Both the position numbers and the translations under genes were made by a program. Positions 1 through 9,784 of a stretch of DNA of 37,556 nt are shown piece by piece. The notes below the pieces were generated by a model. It did not search any database. It saw only the letters and a program-made list of their open reading frames with translations, and was not told the origin of the DNA. The DNA comes from Candidatus Paceibacter sp. (GTDB taxonomy: Bacteria; Patescibacteriota; Patescibacteriia; DYGC01), in assembly GCA_020724925.1 (NCBI GenBank), contig DYGC01000004.1, forward strand, positions 1-37,556, read 5' to 3'. Numbering within the stretch: the first letter of the stretch is position 1; each line of letters starts with the position of its first letter.

Positions 1-1020
1 ATTCCCACTCCAGCATTATTACCCAGCGAACGAGGCACCACCACTAGTAGTTATTCTTTAGTGCAAAATGTCAGTCCCAATATCAGTAAAGGGGCGACTT
101 TAAACAGTAAAAGCAACGCCTTAAATTACTATGATTATGATAGCCAAAAATTTTATAAACTAGACGCAGAAGGCAACAAAGAATTACTCTCTGATAAGCA
201 ATTTTACAATGTTCAAGATGTCACTTTTTCACCAGTAAAAGATCAAGCGATTTTGGAATACCCGGATGGTACCACCATTATGTACGATTTTGATAAAGAA
301 CAACAACACACCCTGTCCAACACCTGGACTGATTTTGAATTTACTAATAACGGTGAACAAATTGCTTTTCGAGAAACAAACGCCCAAGCTGATTATCGTT
401 GGTTATCAATTGCCAACCCTGATGGGACCGGAAAAAAATTAATTCAACATTTAGGTGAAAATGATGAAAAAATTATTGTTAATTGGTCACCGGATCAACA
501 AATTGTCGCCCAATATCCGGAACTGGAAAGTTTATCGCGCTCCATTGTTTATTTCATCGGCCAAAACGAAGAAAACTTTAAGGCAATTTACGTTGATGGG
601 GCTGATGTCCGTTTGGCCTGGTCACCCAGTGGAAAATATCTTTTAACCAGCGCTTACTCCCCTAGCTCTGGTTTTAATCCGCAATTACAAATTATTACTT
701 ATAATCCCATTACCAAAGAAGCCAGTGCCAAGAAAACCATCAATTTACAAACTTGGGCTGACAAATGCACTTTTAAAAGTGACGAAGTAGCAATTTGTGC
801 TGTTCCCACAACCATGGTAAGCGGGGCCGGCATGCAACCGGATGTAATGAAATTCACCCCTGACAATTTATATGAAATCAACGTTAGCACCGGTAATACA
901 AAAAAAATCTTGGACAATCTCCAGAACTACACCATGACCAATTTAAGCATTGGCCCGGATGGTCAACTCTATTTCATTGATCAAAATGATGGTAGTTTAA
1001 ATAAGGTATATTTACAATAA
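1..1020 (+). CDS. Beta-propeller (TolB/WD40-like) protein, C-terminal part; 5' end outside the window
   Basis: Frame stays open from base 1 through the track ORF starting at 61 (IPTPALLPSERGTTTSSYSLVQNVS...); repeated blade-like motifs (NWSPDQQ, AWSPSGKYLLTS, IGPDGQLYFID). Confidence 0.7.
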   Translation: MPTPALLPSERGTTTSSYSLVQNVSPNISKGATLNSKSNALNYYDYDSQKFYKLDAEGNKELLSDKQFYNVQDVTFSPVKDQAILEYPDGTTIMYDFDKEQQHTLSNTWTDFEFTNNGEQIAFRETNAQADYRWLSIANPDGTGKKLIQHLGENDEKIIVNWSPDQQIVAQYPELESLSRSIVYFIGQNEENFKAIYVDGADVRLAWSPSGKYLLTSAYSPSSGFNPQLQIITYNPITKEASAKKTINLQTWADKCTFKSDEVAICAVPTTMVSGAGMQPDVMKFTPDNLYEINVSTGNTKKILDNLQNYTMTNLSIGPDGQLYFIDQNDGSLNKVYLQ

Positions 1021-4000
1021 TGATTATGATGATAAAAAAATTACTTCCATTTTTTCTAGCATTTTTTTTATTTTTCACAATTGCTTATGATATCCCGAAT
1101 TGCTATGCCCAAATGCAGGATGATCCTGAGTTTGTAAAATTGGATTTGAGAGGTTTTACTTTCAAAAATCCAAAACCTGTTGTTCTAACTAGTGACACAA
1201 CTTCAGACAACTGGGATCCTCGTTTTAGAATAAAAGGTATAAATAAATCAGGAAATATAGCCCCAGCAGAAGCGTTGATCTTTCCAGTAATCAATGGGGG
1301 AATTTTTTACAAATTAAATATTTTACAATACATTGCCGAAAACAAAGAACACACCGCTGTCGCAATGCTCGGTGATGAGTTTATTAATTTTGCTGTTAAT
1401 ACAATCAATCTTGCCAAAACAAAAGATTGGACAAGTAATGGTGGTCAATTTTTAGATGCCTATTATTTTGTACCAGGAAATTACCAACATTTTCTTAATA
1501 TTGATAAAAAACTACAAACATTTTCTGGTGCCTATACTGAAAAAAAATCTGTTTTATTTTTCGCCGGCATATCAAACATAGCCCCCACCAGCGACCCTTA
1601 TTTTTCCGAAGAAATCATGAAAAAATTAAAAACTTTTTTAAACATCGGTGAAAATGCAAATAATGCCTTCTTTTATCCTACAAAAGTATTAGAACTTTCA
1701 ACCGCTAAAGATAACCCTATCGCCTTTGGTGCTTGCTATGAGATACGACCAGCCGGGGAAACAAACAAATGTTTAAATACAACCAAAGAAGGATGCGACA
1801 AAAAAAGAGCAGAATCTTTCCAAAAAGATTTAAAAGATCCTGACAATGCAGTAATGATAGAACTACAAGGCGAAAAAGAATTCGAGGAAATGACTGATAG
1901 TACTTATTTTGCTTACGGTATATCCTGTAAAAAACTAGATTCTTTGTTAAACAATGAACGATCACAAACCCAACAAGTTACTTACAACATGTTAATATAT
2001 TTTCACGGTTTATTTACTGGAAAAGAACCCTCTCGTGAAACTGTAAAAGCTGGTTTTGAAAAAACTGTTTTCAGCAAAATGACAACCATCAAAAACAATT
2101 TTATAACAGTTTGGATGGACCAACCCAAGACTAATTTTCTAACAAAAGACCAAGGTGGAGAAAGCTGGTCATCAGGAATCCCCTTTGCTGATATTGTCAA
2201 AAAAGTTTATGCTCATTGTTCTGACAAAGGAAAGCTAGGAGGTGATTCATTTAAATGGGATATCTGGAACCAGCTTCCCATTAAAGATAATTTAACAGCC
2301 ACTGTTCATTGCGGTTACTTAACAGATGCTGGTGCTTTTGATAAAGGGGCTCAAAGCCTAGATGAAATTAAAGTTTTTGTGGCCGGACACAGTGCCGGTG
2401 GTCAACCAGCTAGCCAATCAATTGGTAATTCCAGTGTAAAATATACAGTTATTCTGGATGGTCTATATTATTCACCGAATAGCAGTGCCAAGGATTGTAG
2501 TAAATGGTGGGCTATTCAAACCAATAAAGATATCCCTGATGACAAAAATGGACAAAAAGCGATTGCCAGCTGGCGAGCTCTTTGTCCTAATAACATTGTT
2601 AAAGGATCAACCGATGACCATTGGCAAGTACCTGGTGATCTTCCTCCTTTTTTAATGAAAGGGACTGATACCAATGCTGCCAGTAATCCCTCCACCGTCA
2701 CAGAAACCGTCGCTGACACCCCCCTGCCCGACCGAGAAAAAACAATTTTTAAACCACAGGTGGCTTTTGGGGGAATTACTACCGGCACCAATTTAGCTAA
2801 TTATCTTAACAGTATCTATAAATATTTATTGGGATTTGCCTTAGTTACTACCGGTTTTATCATTGTTTTAGGTGGTTTAAAATATATGATGGGAAAAGCT
2901 GATGGCTTAGCGATGGTTAAAAATGCCTTTATTGGTTTAACCTTACTAGCGGGCACCCATCTCATTATGAAAACCATTAATCCCCAAGCCATTGAATTAC
3001 AAATTGTTGAAGTAACTGAAATTGAGGGAGTATCAATAAAAGGAGGAAGTGCCACTAGTTCCAGTGCCAGTGCAGGAGGAACAGTTTCAGGGACAAGTAG
3101 TTTAACACCAGGTACCGATCTTTCTCCTGACCCGGCAATTCAAATTGGTTCAGGTTGGTATTTTCCAGTCATCATTAACCATGTTGATACCCCTCAGTTC
3201 AAATATAATCTCAGTAATAAATCTGCCGGTGGCAGTTTTGGTTATTTTCGAAGAATCAGTGCAAGTTCAATTACAAAAACAACACCAATCCATTGTCATG
3301 CTGGCGTTGATATAAATACCTTATTTGAAAACACACCAGCTGAAGTTCGAGCCATAACCGATGGAGTAGTAGTTACTGCCGGCAACACCTTCACTGTTTG
3401 TGGAGGGGGCACTCCCGATAAAAAAAGACGTCATGCTGGATCAATAATTATCGAACATCTTGATGCTAATGGAAAAAAATTCTATGTTCGATATGCTGAA
3501 ATAAATGTTAATTGTGCAAGTGCAAAAGGTGAAAGTACCATAAACGGAAAAACTTATAAAAATAATGATGGGTGCGGAAGCCGAGCTCCGTATTTAGAGA
3601 ATTTACCTATTATAAACCTAAAAAATGAATACTATCGTGGAAGAAAAATAGAAGCTGGGCAAGTCTTAGGCAATGCCACTTATTGTGGTATGCTTCATTT
3701 TGAATTACTAAAAGATGGACCCAAAGCAATTGCTTTTTGGGATATGAAAGGCGATCTTTGGACAACAATCCTAACAGAATTAGGATTTTCGACAGAAATC
3801 ATTTCAAAATTCCCAACACCCGAATCAACATTAATCAAAACAACAAATGAAAAGGGGGAAACTGAATGGGGAAAGCAAATTGATAAACCTCTAGAAAAGA
3901 AAAGTTGTTTAGATTCACCGACTGCCATAAGCAATAGGGGGGGGGAAGGAGAAAACTTACTAAATCCAACTCCTTTCCTAACCGAACTTTGGAATAAAAC

Positions 4001-4031
4001 CGGTGCCGTTGGAAAACAAACAACTGATTAA
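1020..4031 (+). CDS. Secreted multidomain protein: alpha/beta-hydrolase-like region (GHSAGG), T4SS-pilin-like 2TM segment, degenerate M23/LytM-like domain
   Basis: Signal peptide (KKLLPFFLAFFLFFTIAYDIPNCYAQ); VAGHSAGGQPAS; YKYLLGFALVTTGFIIVLGGLKYMMGKADGLAMVKNAFIGLTLLAGTHLIMKTINP; HAGVDINT...GMLHFELLKDG. Confidence 0.65.
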   Translation: MIMMIKKLLPFFLAFFLFFTIAYDIPNCYAQMQDDPEFVKLDLRGFTFKNPKPVVLTSDTTSDNWDPRFRIKGINKSGNIAPAEALIFPVINGGIFYKLNILQYIAENKEHTAVAMLGDEFINFAVNTINLAKTKDWTSNGGQFLDAYYFVPGNYQHFLNIDKKLQTFSGAYTEKKSVLFFAGISNIAPTSDPYFSEEIMKKLKTFLNIGENANNAFFYPTKVLELSTAKDNPIAFGACYEIRPAGETNKCLNTTKEGCDKKRAESFQKDLKDPDNAVMIELQGEKEFEEMTDSTYFAYGISCKKLDSLLNNERSQTQQVTYNMLIYFHGLFTGKEPSRETVKAGFEKTVFSKMTTIKNNFITVWMDQPKTNFLTKDQGGESWSSGIPFADIVKKVYAHCSDKGKLGGDSFKWDIWNQLPIKDNLTATVHCGYLTDAGAFDKGAQSLDEIKVFVAGHSAGGQPASQSIGNSSVKYTVILDGLYYSPNSSAKDCSKWWAIQTNKDIPDDKNGQKAIASWRALCPNNIVKGSTDDHWQVPGDLPPFLMKGTDTNAASNPSTVTETVADTPLPDREKTIFKPQVAFGGITTGTNLANYLNSIYKYLLGFALVTTGFIIVLGGLKYMMGKADGLAMVKNAFIGLTLLAGTHLIMKTINPQAIELQIVEVTEIEGVSIKGGSATSSSASAGGTVSGTSSLTPGTDLSPDPAIQIGSGWYFPVIINHVDTPQFKYNLSNKSAGGSFGYFRRISASSITKTTPIHCHAGVDINTLFENTPAEVRAITDGVVVTAGNTFTVCGGGTPDKKRRHAGSIIIEHLDANGKKFYVRYAEINVNCASAKGESTINGKTYKNNDGCGSRAPYLENLPIINLKNEYYRGRKIEAGQVLGNATYCGMLHFELLKDGPKAIAFWDMKGDLWTTILTELGFSTEIISKFPTPESTLIKTTNEKGETEWGKQIDKPLEKKSCLDSPTAISNRGGEGENLLNPTPFLTELWNKTGAVGKQTTD

Positions 4032-4042
4032 AAACTCATTAT

Positions 4043-5359
4043 ATGCCCTACCTCTGCCAAGCCTGTAACAAAACGACCAACAAATGGTCAGGAAAATGTC
4101 CAAATTGCGGTCAATGGAACAGCATCATCACGATTGAAGAAAAAGATATAAAAGGCCAAGCCTCACGCTTTGGTAATTATCAAGCGTCTTATCATTTATC
4201 AGAAGATTCTAAAGTCCCGCAAGCCCTATACCAAGCCACCACCATGTCAGAACTGAACAATGTTTTGGGCGGGGGCGTGGTGAGCGGTTCTCTTATTTTA
4301 TTGAGTGGCGAACCGGGCATCGGCAAATCCACGCTGATTCTGCAAATCTTAGACTCCATTAAAAACGGTTTATATATTTCCGGAGAAGAAACCGCCCAAC
4401 AAATTTTGTGGCGTGCCAATCGTCTCAAAACCAATTTGGATAATTTTAAATTTTTGGATGAAACGGTTTTGGAAAACATCATTGCCACGGTTTTGCAAGA
4501 AAAACCCGGCTTGGTGGTGGTTGATTCCATTCAAACCATCTACTCCACGCAAATCCCCAATGAACCGGGCAATCTCTCGCAAATTCGTTTGTGCACCAAT
4601 AAACTTTTGGAATTAAGTAAGAAAACAAAAATCCCGATTATTATCATCGGCCATATTACTAAAGACGGTGCCGTGGCCGGACCGAAAACCTTGGAACATT
4701 TGGTGGACGTGGTTTTATATCTGGAAGGTGATGAACAATACGGCTACCGACTGCTCCGCTCCAGCAAAAATCGTTATGGTTCCACCAAAAATATCGGTTT
4801 GTTTGAAATGACCGGCGAAGGCTTGAAAGAAATCAAAGATCCGACAATGTTCTTTTTGGAAAGTGAATTTACCGCCCAAAAACCATCAGTCTTCACGATT
4901 GTTACCGAAGGGCAAAGATATTTTATGGTGGAAGTGCAAGCCTTGGTCAGCAAAACGATGTTTGGCTATCCGCAACGCAAATCGGTCGGTTATGATTTGA
5001 ATCGTTTACATATTTTAATTGCGATTTTAAGCAAGCGCTTGCATTTACCTTTGGATAACCAAGATATTTATATCAATGTCACCGGAGGACTAAAAATTAA
5101 GGATTTAAGCGCGGATTTGGCCGTCGCCGCCGCAATCCTCAACTCGTTTTATAATCATCAACTAAATGATAAAATTTTCGCCATGGGCGAAATCGGTTTG
5201 AACGGTGAGATTCGTTCTTTGCCGTTAATGGATGAAAAACTGGCCAACGCCCTATCCCTCGGTTTTAAACAAATTTACGCGCCCAGCGGCAAAGCCACGC
5301 GCAAAGGCGTGAAAAATATCAATACCCTGGCGGAGCTGAACGCAATTTTTAAACCGTAA
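4043..5359 (+). CDS. radA: DNA repair protein RadA
   Basis: N-terminal zinc finger CQACNKTTNKWSGKCPNCGQWNS, Walker A GEPGIGKST, KNRYGSTKNIGLFEM (RadA KNRFG motif), Lon-like C-terminal domain. Confidence 0.96.
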   Translation: MPYLCQACNKTTNKWSGKCPNCGQWNSIITIEEKDIKGQASRFGNYQASYHLSEDSKVPQALYQATTMSELNNVLGGGVVSGSLILLSGEPGIGKSTLILQILDSIKNGLYISGEETAQQILWRANRLKTNLDNFKFLDETVLENIIATVLQEKPGLVVVDSIQTIYSTQIPNEPGNLSQIRLCTNKLLELSKKTKIPIIIIGHITKDGAVAGPKTLEHLVDVVLYLEGDEQYGYRLLRSSKNRYGSTKNIGLFEMTGEGLKEIKDPTMFFLESEFTAQKPSVFTIVTEGQRYFMVEVQALVSKTMFGYPQRKSVGYDLNRLHILIAILSKRLHLPLDNQDIYINVTGGLKIKDLSADLAVAAAILNSFYNHQLNDKIFAMGEIGLNGEIRSLPLMDEKLANALSLGFKQIYAPSGKATRKGVKNINTLAELNAIFKP

Positions 5360-5363
5360 AAAA

Positions 5364-5395
5364 AATCCTCGATTCATCTCGGGGATTTTTTTTAT
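5364..5395 (+). terminator. Rho-independent terminator after radA
   Basis: AATCCTCGA-TTCATC-TCGGGGATT (9 bp, one G-U) followed by a T-run. Confidence 0.8.
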
Positions 5396-5429
5396 TTCTG
5401 AGGATGAATATATTTTTGTGAATTTTCTC

Positions 5430-5655
5430 TAAGCCCGCCTGTTGCTGAGCGAAAGTTAGAATTTGGAGGTGAGTTGAAGTGGTCCCGACCTCGTCGGGAT
5501 CCGAGCAGTTTGTTTGAGTCAATCATTTTGTTTTCATAAGAAACAAAATGATGACGAGTTTGCGAGGAAACGAACAACGAACCCCAAATTCTCTGTGCGA
5601 AGCAGAGGCGGTGTCTTTTGGTGCCACCTTTTGGACACTCAAAAGGTGGCGAAAA
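5430..5655. repeat. Highly structured intergenic region with several nested hairpins (possible MITE-like element or ncRNA)
   Basis: TCCCGAC/GTCGGGA (5483-5499), ATCATTTTGTTT/AAACAAAATGAT (5522-5552), AGAATTTGG (5458-5466) pairing with CCAAATTCT (5584-5592), CTCTG/CAGAG (5591-5607), CCACCTTTTG/CAAAAGGTGG (5624-5649). Confidence 0.6.
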
Positions 5656-5656
5656 C

Positions 5657-7744
5657 CTATTGTAACGCATTCAACTGCTCAAAATTCGCCAGTTTAGCGG
5701 CCAATTGCGGATAATGTGCCAGCTTCAAATCTTTTTGTAAAATAAATTGACTGGCCTCGCGTGCCTTGTAAATCAATAAAGTATCAGTGATTTTCGCTAA
5801 TTTTAAAGACAACATACCGGACTGATTGGTCCCGAAAACCTCGCCCGGCCCGCGCAACTGCAAATCATACTCGGCCAACTCAAAACCGTTATTAGATTTA
5901 ACAAACATTTCCAAACGCGGAGAAATTTTATCACTCGGTAAAAGCAAACAATACGATTGATGCTCCCCGCGCCCCACGCGCCCCCTAAACTGATGGAGCT
6001 GTGCGAGACCGAAGCGCTCTGCCCCTTCAATCATCATAACGGTGGCATTTTGAATATCAATCCCGACTTCAATCACGGCCGTACTGACTAAAATATTAAT
6101 TTCATTACGCAACATGCGCGCCATAATCTCGGTTTTTTCCTGGCCTTTCAATTTGCCATGCAAAATCGCGATTTCATAATTGGGGAAAATCTCTTTCAAC
6201 TCAGCCGCCGCCGCCCCTACTGATTTCACGCCCAACTTGTCGGACTCGTCAATCAACGGACAAACCACAAACGCTTGGCGCCCAGCTTGAATTTCCTGAC
6301 GCAACAAATCATACGCAGCCACTTTATCATTAGGATCAATCAACTGACTGACAATCGATTGGCGTCCGGGTGGTAATTTTTCAATAATGGATAAATCCAA
6401 ATCACCATAAATCGTCAAAGCCAAACTACGCGGAATTGGCGTGGCGGTCATCGCCAAAAAATGCGGATAAACATCTTCGCCCAAACCGGCCTTATCTTTA
6501 ATTTCATCGCGTTGCTTAACACCAAAACGATGCTGCTCATCCACAATAATCAAAGCGATATTATGAAACTCTGCAGCTTCTTGTAACAAACTGTGCGTCC
6601 CAATAATCAATTTCGGACTATTATCATTTAAAACTTCTAAAATTTCTTTTTTGCTCAATTCCTGGACCAAATCTTTTTGGGCCACAAAACGTTGGGTGCG
6701 AGTATATAAAACCACCTTAAAATCAGCATATTTAGCAAATAATTTACTAATATTTTTCCAATGTTGATCAGCCAAAATTTCCGTCGGTGATAACAAAATG
6801 GCACTGTAATTTTTCGCTAAAACATTTAAAATCGCCAAGGCCGCCACCACGGTCTTACCAGAACCAACGTCGCCCTCTAACAAACGATTCATTGGTTTAA
6901 GCGGTTCTTTCATATCACTGATGATTTCCCAGGCTGATTTACGTTGCTCCTCAGTCAATTGATATGGCAAAGAAGCGGTAAATTCTTTACTCAACTCTTC
7001 ATCCACCGGAATCGCCGGCGTAGCGTATTGTGCTAATTGATAACGAATGCGATTACCATGCAATTGCAATAAAAATAGTTCTTCAAATTTAAAACGCTCC
7101 ACCGCTTTATTCGCTTCTGTCTGACTACTCGGAAAATGAATCTCTTTCAAAGCACTGGCTAAATCCATCAAACGATATTTTTGAATAATTTCCGGTGGCA
7201 AAAACTCCGGATATTTATCCAAATAGTGCAAAGCACTGTTAACAAAAAACCTCAGCTGTTTAGAGCTCAGGCCTTTAGTAATAGAATAAACCGATAAAAT
7301 ACGGCTGGTTTGACGATTCACAGTGGCACCCAAACTGCGTTGGGCTTTTTCATAATTGGGATTGACGAATTGCAGCGGATCACTTTCTTTAACCTCACCG
7401 GATAAATAAATCCAATCGCCAACCTGCAAAGTTTTGGCAATATAAGGCTGATTGAACCACACCACGCGCACCGAGCCGGTTTCATCACTGATTAAAGCTT
7501 CGGTCAAATTAATTTGACGAGTGCGGCTACGACGACTATTCAACAAATCGACGCGCCCGCGTACCGTGCAAGCCTGACCGGCCTGTAAATTCTCAATCGA
7601 AACAACTTCGCTGTAATCTTCGTAGCGATAAGGAAAATAATACAACAAATCAGCAATGGTATTAATCCCAAGCCTTTTCAAGTGACCAAGCGTGGCTTTG
7701 CCGATTCTCGGCAAAACTTGAATTGAGTCATTCCAATTTAGCAT
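5657..7744 (-). CDS. recG: ATP-dependent DNA helicase RecG
   Basis: Helicase motifs LEGDVGSGKTVVAALA, DEQHRFGVKQR, MTATPIPRSLALT, QFRGRVGRG. Start taken as the ATG at 7744 (MLNWNDSIQVLPRIG), because the track start at 7789 would overlap the tRNA. Confidence 0.96.
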   Translation of the reverse strand: MLNWNDSIQVLPRIGKATLGHLKRLGINTIADLLYYFPYRYEDYSEVVSIENLQAGQACTVRGRVDLLNSRRSRTRQINLTEALISDETGSVRVVWFNQPYIAKTLQVGDWIYLSGEVKESDPLQFVNPNYEKAQRSLGATVNRQTSRILSVYSITKGLSSKQLRFFVNSALHYLDKYPEFLPPEIIQKYRLMDLASALKEIHFPSSQTEANKAVERFKFEELFLLQLHGNRIRYQLAQYATPAIPVDEELSKEFTASLPYQLTEEQRKSAWEIISDMKEPLKPMNRLLEGDVGSGKTVVAALAILNVLAKNYSAILLSPTEILADQHWKNISKLFAKYADFKVVLYTRTQRFVAQKDLVQELSKKEILEVLNDNSPKLIIGTHSLLQEAAEFHNIALIIVDEQHRFGVKQRDEIKDKAGLGEDVYPHFLAMTATPIPRSLALTIYGDLDLSIIEKLPPGRQSIVSQLIDPNDKVAAYDLLRQEIQAGRQAFVVCPLIDESDKLGVKSVGAAAAELKEIFPNYEIAILHGKLKGQEKTEIMARMLRNEINILVSTAVIEVGIDIQNATVMMIEGAERFGLAQLHQFRGRVGRGEHQSYCLLLPSDKISPRLEMFVKSNNGFELAEYDLQLRGPGEVFGTNQSGMLSLKLAKITDTLLIYKAREASQFILQKDLKLAHYPQLAAKLANFEQLNALQ

Positions 7745-7747
7745 AAG

Positions 7748-7821
7748 CGATCCCGAAAGGAGTTGAACCTTTGGCCTCAAGTTCCGCAAACTTGCGCTCT
7801 ATCCAGCTGAGCTACGGGATC
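7748..7821 (-). tRNA. tRNA-Arg(GCG)
   Basis: Minus strand folds as GATCCCG / GCTC..GAGC / CAAGT-TTGCGGA-ACTTG / AAAGG-TTCAACT-CCTTT / CGGGATC; anticodon GCG; A20-type D-loop. Confidence 0.9.
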
Positions 7822-7881
7822 AAAACAAATGAGCTCTAAAGTCCTTAATATCCTACTAAAAAACTTCTAAAAAAGCAAGAC

Positions 7882-8391
7882 TTACAAACGAAGCAATCGC
7901 GATAAAATATCCCAAAAATCCCGCTCCGGTGGATTGGCATTTTCAGACACTCCGCCATCAAGTAAAATTTGTCTAATTTTTAAGGGATTTACCTCACCAA
8001 GCAACATCAAACTATACTGTTTTTTTCCGAATTTATCATCACGATATTGCCAATACAGCTTACTCAAGCCGGTAATATCTTCGCTAATCCAAAAATCCTT
8101 TAAAGCTTTATAACGATGAGCTTCCCCTTCAAGTAATAAATAATCAGGAAACATTAATATTTTCAATTCGGAAACCGGCTGATAATTCATCAACATCACC
8201 AAAAAAACAATCAATAAAATAATAATCGCCAATAAAAAATTATCTGACCAAAAGGCATAAAACAAAAACAAGCCAACAAAAATGGCAAAAACCACGTACC
8301 ATAATTTTCCCCGATAAGTGGGAATACGATTAACTGTTTGCCAACGATACAATAATTGGCCATTGGCTTGACCATCCTGTAAATTATCCAT
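7882..8391 (-). CDS. Membrane protein of unknown function (two TM helices plus soluble domain)
   Basis: WYVVFAIFVGLFLFYAFWSDNFLLAIIILLIVFLVMLM hydrophobic hairpin; good ORF. Confidence 0.65.
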   Translation of the reverse strand: MDNLQDGQANGQLLYRWQTVNRIPTYRGKLWYVVFAIFVGLFLFYAFWSDNFLLAIIILLIVFLVMLMNYQPVSELKILMFPDYLLLEGEAHRYKALKDFWISEDITGLSKLYWQYRDDKFGKKQYSLMLLGEVNPLKIRQILLDGGVSENANPPERDFWDILSRLLRL

Positions 8392-8506
8392 GTTTTTTTG
8401 TTTTTAAACTTAAAGACAATGATATTATAGCAAATTTTCCACTTATTTGACAAGCAAGTAAAAAAAATCTAAAATACAAAGGAATTTTGTATTGGAACGA
8501 CGATTT

Positions 8507-8593
8507 GGAGAGATGCCTGAGTGGTCGAAAGGGGCACCCTGCTAAGGTGTTATCTCAGAAATGGGATCGCGAGTTCGAATCTCGCTCTCTCCG
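8507..8593 (+). tRNA. tRNA-Ser(GCU)
   Basis: GGAGAGA...TCTCTCC acceptor, GCACC-CTGCTAA-GGTGT anticodon arm (GCT), long variable arm, GCGAG-TTCGAAT-CTCGC T-arm. Confidence 0.95.
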
Positions 8594-8605
8594 CTAAAAC
8601 GAAAA

Positions 8606-8636
8606 CGCTCGGCCTTGTGCCGAGTGTTTTTGTTTT
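8606..8636 (+). terminator. Terminator-like hairpin after tRNA-Ser; near-identical copy at about 22529-22558
   Basis: CTCGGC-CTTGT-GCCGAG followed by TGTTTTTG. Confidence 0.7.
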
Positions 8637-8639
8637 ATT

Positions 8640-8718
8640 GGAACAGGATGAGAAGTTTACACCACCTGATTTTCATCAGGTCAGGCTCCGGGTGAATCCT
8701 GTTCTCTCCGCTAAAACG
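8640..8718 (+). repeat. Partial tRNA-Ser 3'-end-like repeat / hairpin
   Basis: GAACAGGAT...ATCCTGTTC stem; ends with TCTCTCCGCTAAAACG (8703-8718), an exact 16-bp direct repeat of the tRNA-Ser 3' end at 8586-8601. Confidence 0.65.
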
Positions 8719-9523
8719 GACTTTTAATATTCTTCAGTTTTGGATTAGTAACCTGCGTGTAAATCTGCGTAGTGCGAATATTACTATGCCCAAGAAGTTC
8801 TTGCACATAACGAACATCTGTTCCGTTCTCCAACAAATGCGTGGCAAATGAATGGCGTAAAGAATGAAAAGTCGCCTCTTTCATCACTTGAGCTTTGACC
8901 AAACTTTTACGAAACATTTTTTGCAATGAAGTGGTGGTCAATTTACCACCACGATTGGAAGCACAAACAAAATCATCTTTATTTTTACCGGCAATAAAAT
9001 TTCGCAAATCATTTTGTAATTTTTCCGGCAAAACGCTGATTCTGTCCTTTTTCCCCTTCCCTCCTTTGATATGAACCAGCAATTCATCAATATCCAAATC
9101 CGCCACTTTTAAATTGACAACTTCACTAACCCGCAAACCACAAGCATAGCCAAGAGAAATCATCAGTTTATATTTTGGATTATCAGTAACTTGAATGATT
9201 TTTTCAATTTCCACACGAGACAAAACCACCGGTAGTTTTTTGCTCCGTTTCGCATATTTCAAATCAATTTTCTGTGGATCTTTTAAAATTTCCGCATAAA
9301 AAAATTTCACCGCATTAAGGGCGAGATTTATAGTTTGCGACGATTGCTGACGATTAAGCTTATCTAGTAAAAAATCTTCAATCGCTTGTTGCTTGCTTTT
9401 GATTTCCGTTTTTTTGCAAAATTTGATATACTCTTTTATATAGAGCAAATAAGCTTTACGAGTTGCCGGAGAATAGTTACGCAAAAGCAAAATTTTGTTT
9501 GTTTTTTCTAAAATATTTTCCAT
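8711..9523 (-). CDS. XerC/D-family tyrosine recombinase/integrase
   Basis: Catalytic motifs GLRVSEV (Arg), HSLRHSFATHL (HxxR), LLGHSNIRTTQIYT (H...Y); N-terminal SAM-like core-binding domain. Start likely the internal Met (MENILEKTNK) at 9523. Confidence 0.93.
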   Translation of the reverse strand: MENILEKTNKILLLRNYSPATRKAYLLYIKEYIKFCKKTEIKSKQQAIEDFLLDKLNRQQSSQTINLALNAVKFFYAEILKDPQKIDLKYAKRSKKLPVVLSRVEIEKIIQVTDNPKYKLMISLGYACGLRVSEVVNLKVADLDIDELLVHIKGGKGKKDRISVLPEKLQNDLRNFIAGKNKDDFVCASNRGGKLTTTSLQKMFRKSLVKAQVMKEATFHSLRHSFATHLLENGTDVRYVQELLGHSNIRTTQIYTQVTNPKLKNIKSPF

Positions 9524-9599
9524 AAAGCAATCATAGCAAAAGTTTGCATAAGACACAAATTTTTGCTAGATTTAATATATGAAGGCTGGATAATAACCA

Positions 9600-9671
9600 G
9601 TTAGGCGAAATATTCCTTTTCTTTTTCGGGCTATCGCCCAATTGTTTTAAAAAATTTTCAAATTTCTTTTT
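9600..9671. repeat. Left inverted repeat of the defence block
   Basis: GTTAGGCGAAATATTCCTTTTCTTTTTCGGGCTATCGCCCAATTGTTTTAAAAAATTTTCAAATTTCTTTTTC; matches the reverse complement of 15681-15749. Confidence 0.8.
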
Positions 9672-9784
9672 CTTTTTTTATAAGGGGAAATTATGGTGTT
9701 TCCTCCGCTCCGCTACGGAAACGATTTATTTGATGAGGGGAATATATGGAGTTCCGCCTATCGGCGGAACGATCTAAAAAATAT

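Noticed and set aside
8521-8727. 68-aa plus-strand ORF
   Set aside because: It overlaps tRNA-Ser(GCU) and the downstream hairpins.
8711-9523. Canonical integron integrase IntI
   Set aside because: Sequence between the patch after the first catalytic Arg and HxxR is short and lacks the IntI-specific additional helix; called a XerC/D-type recombinase instead, and the integron idea kept only as an analogy.
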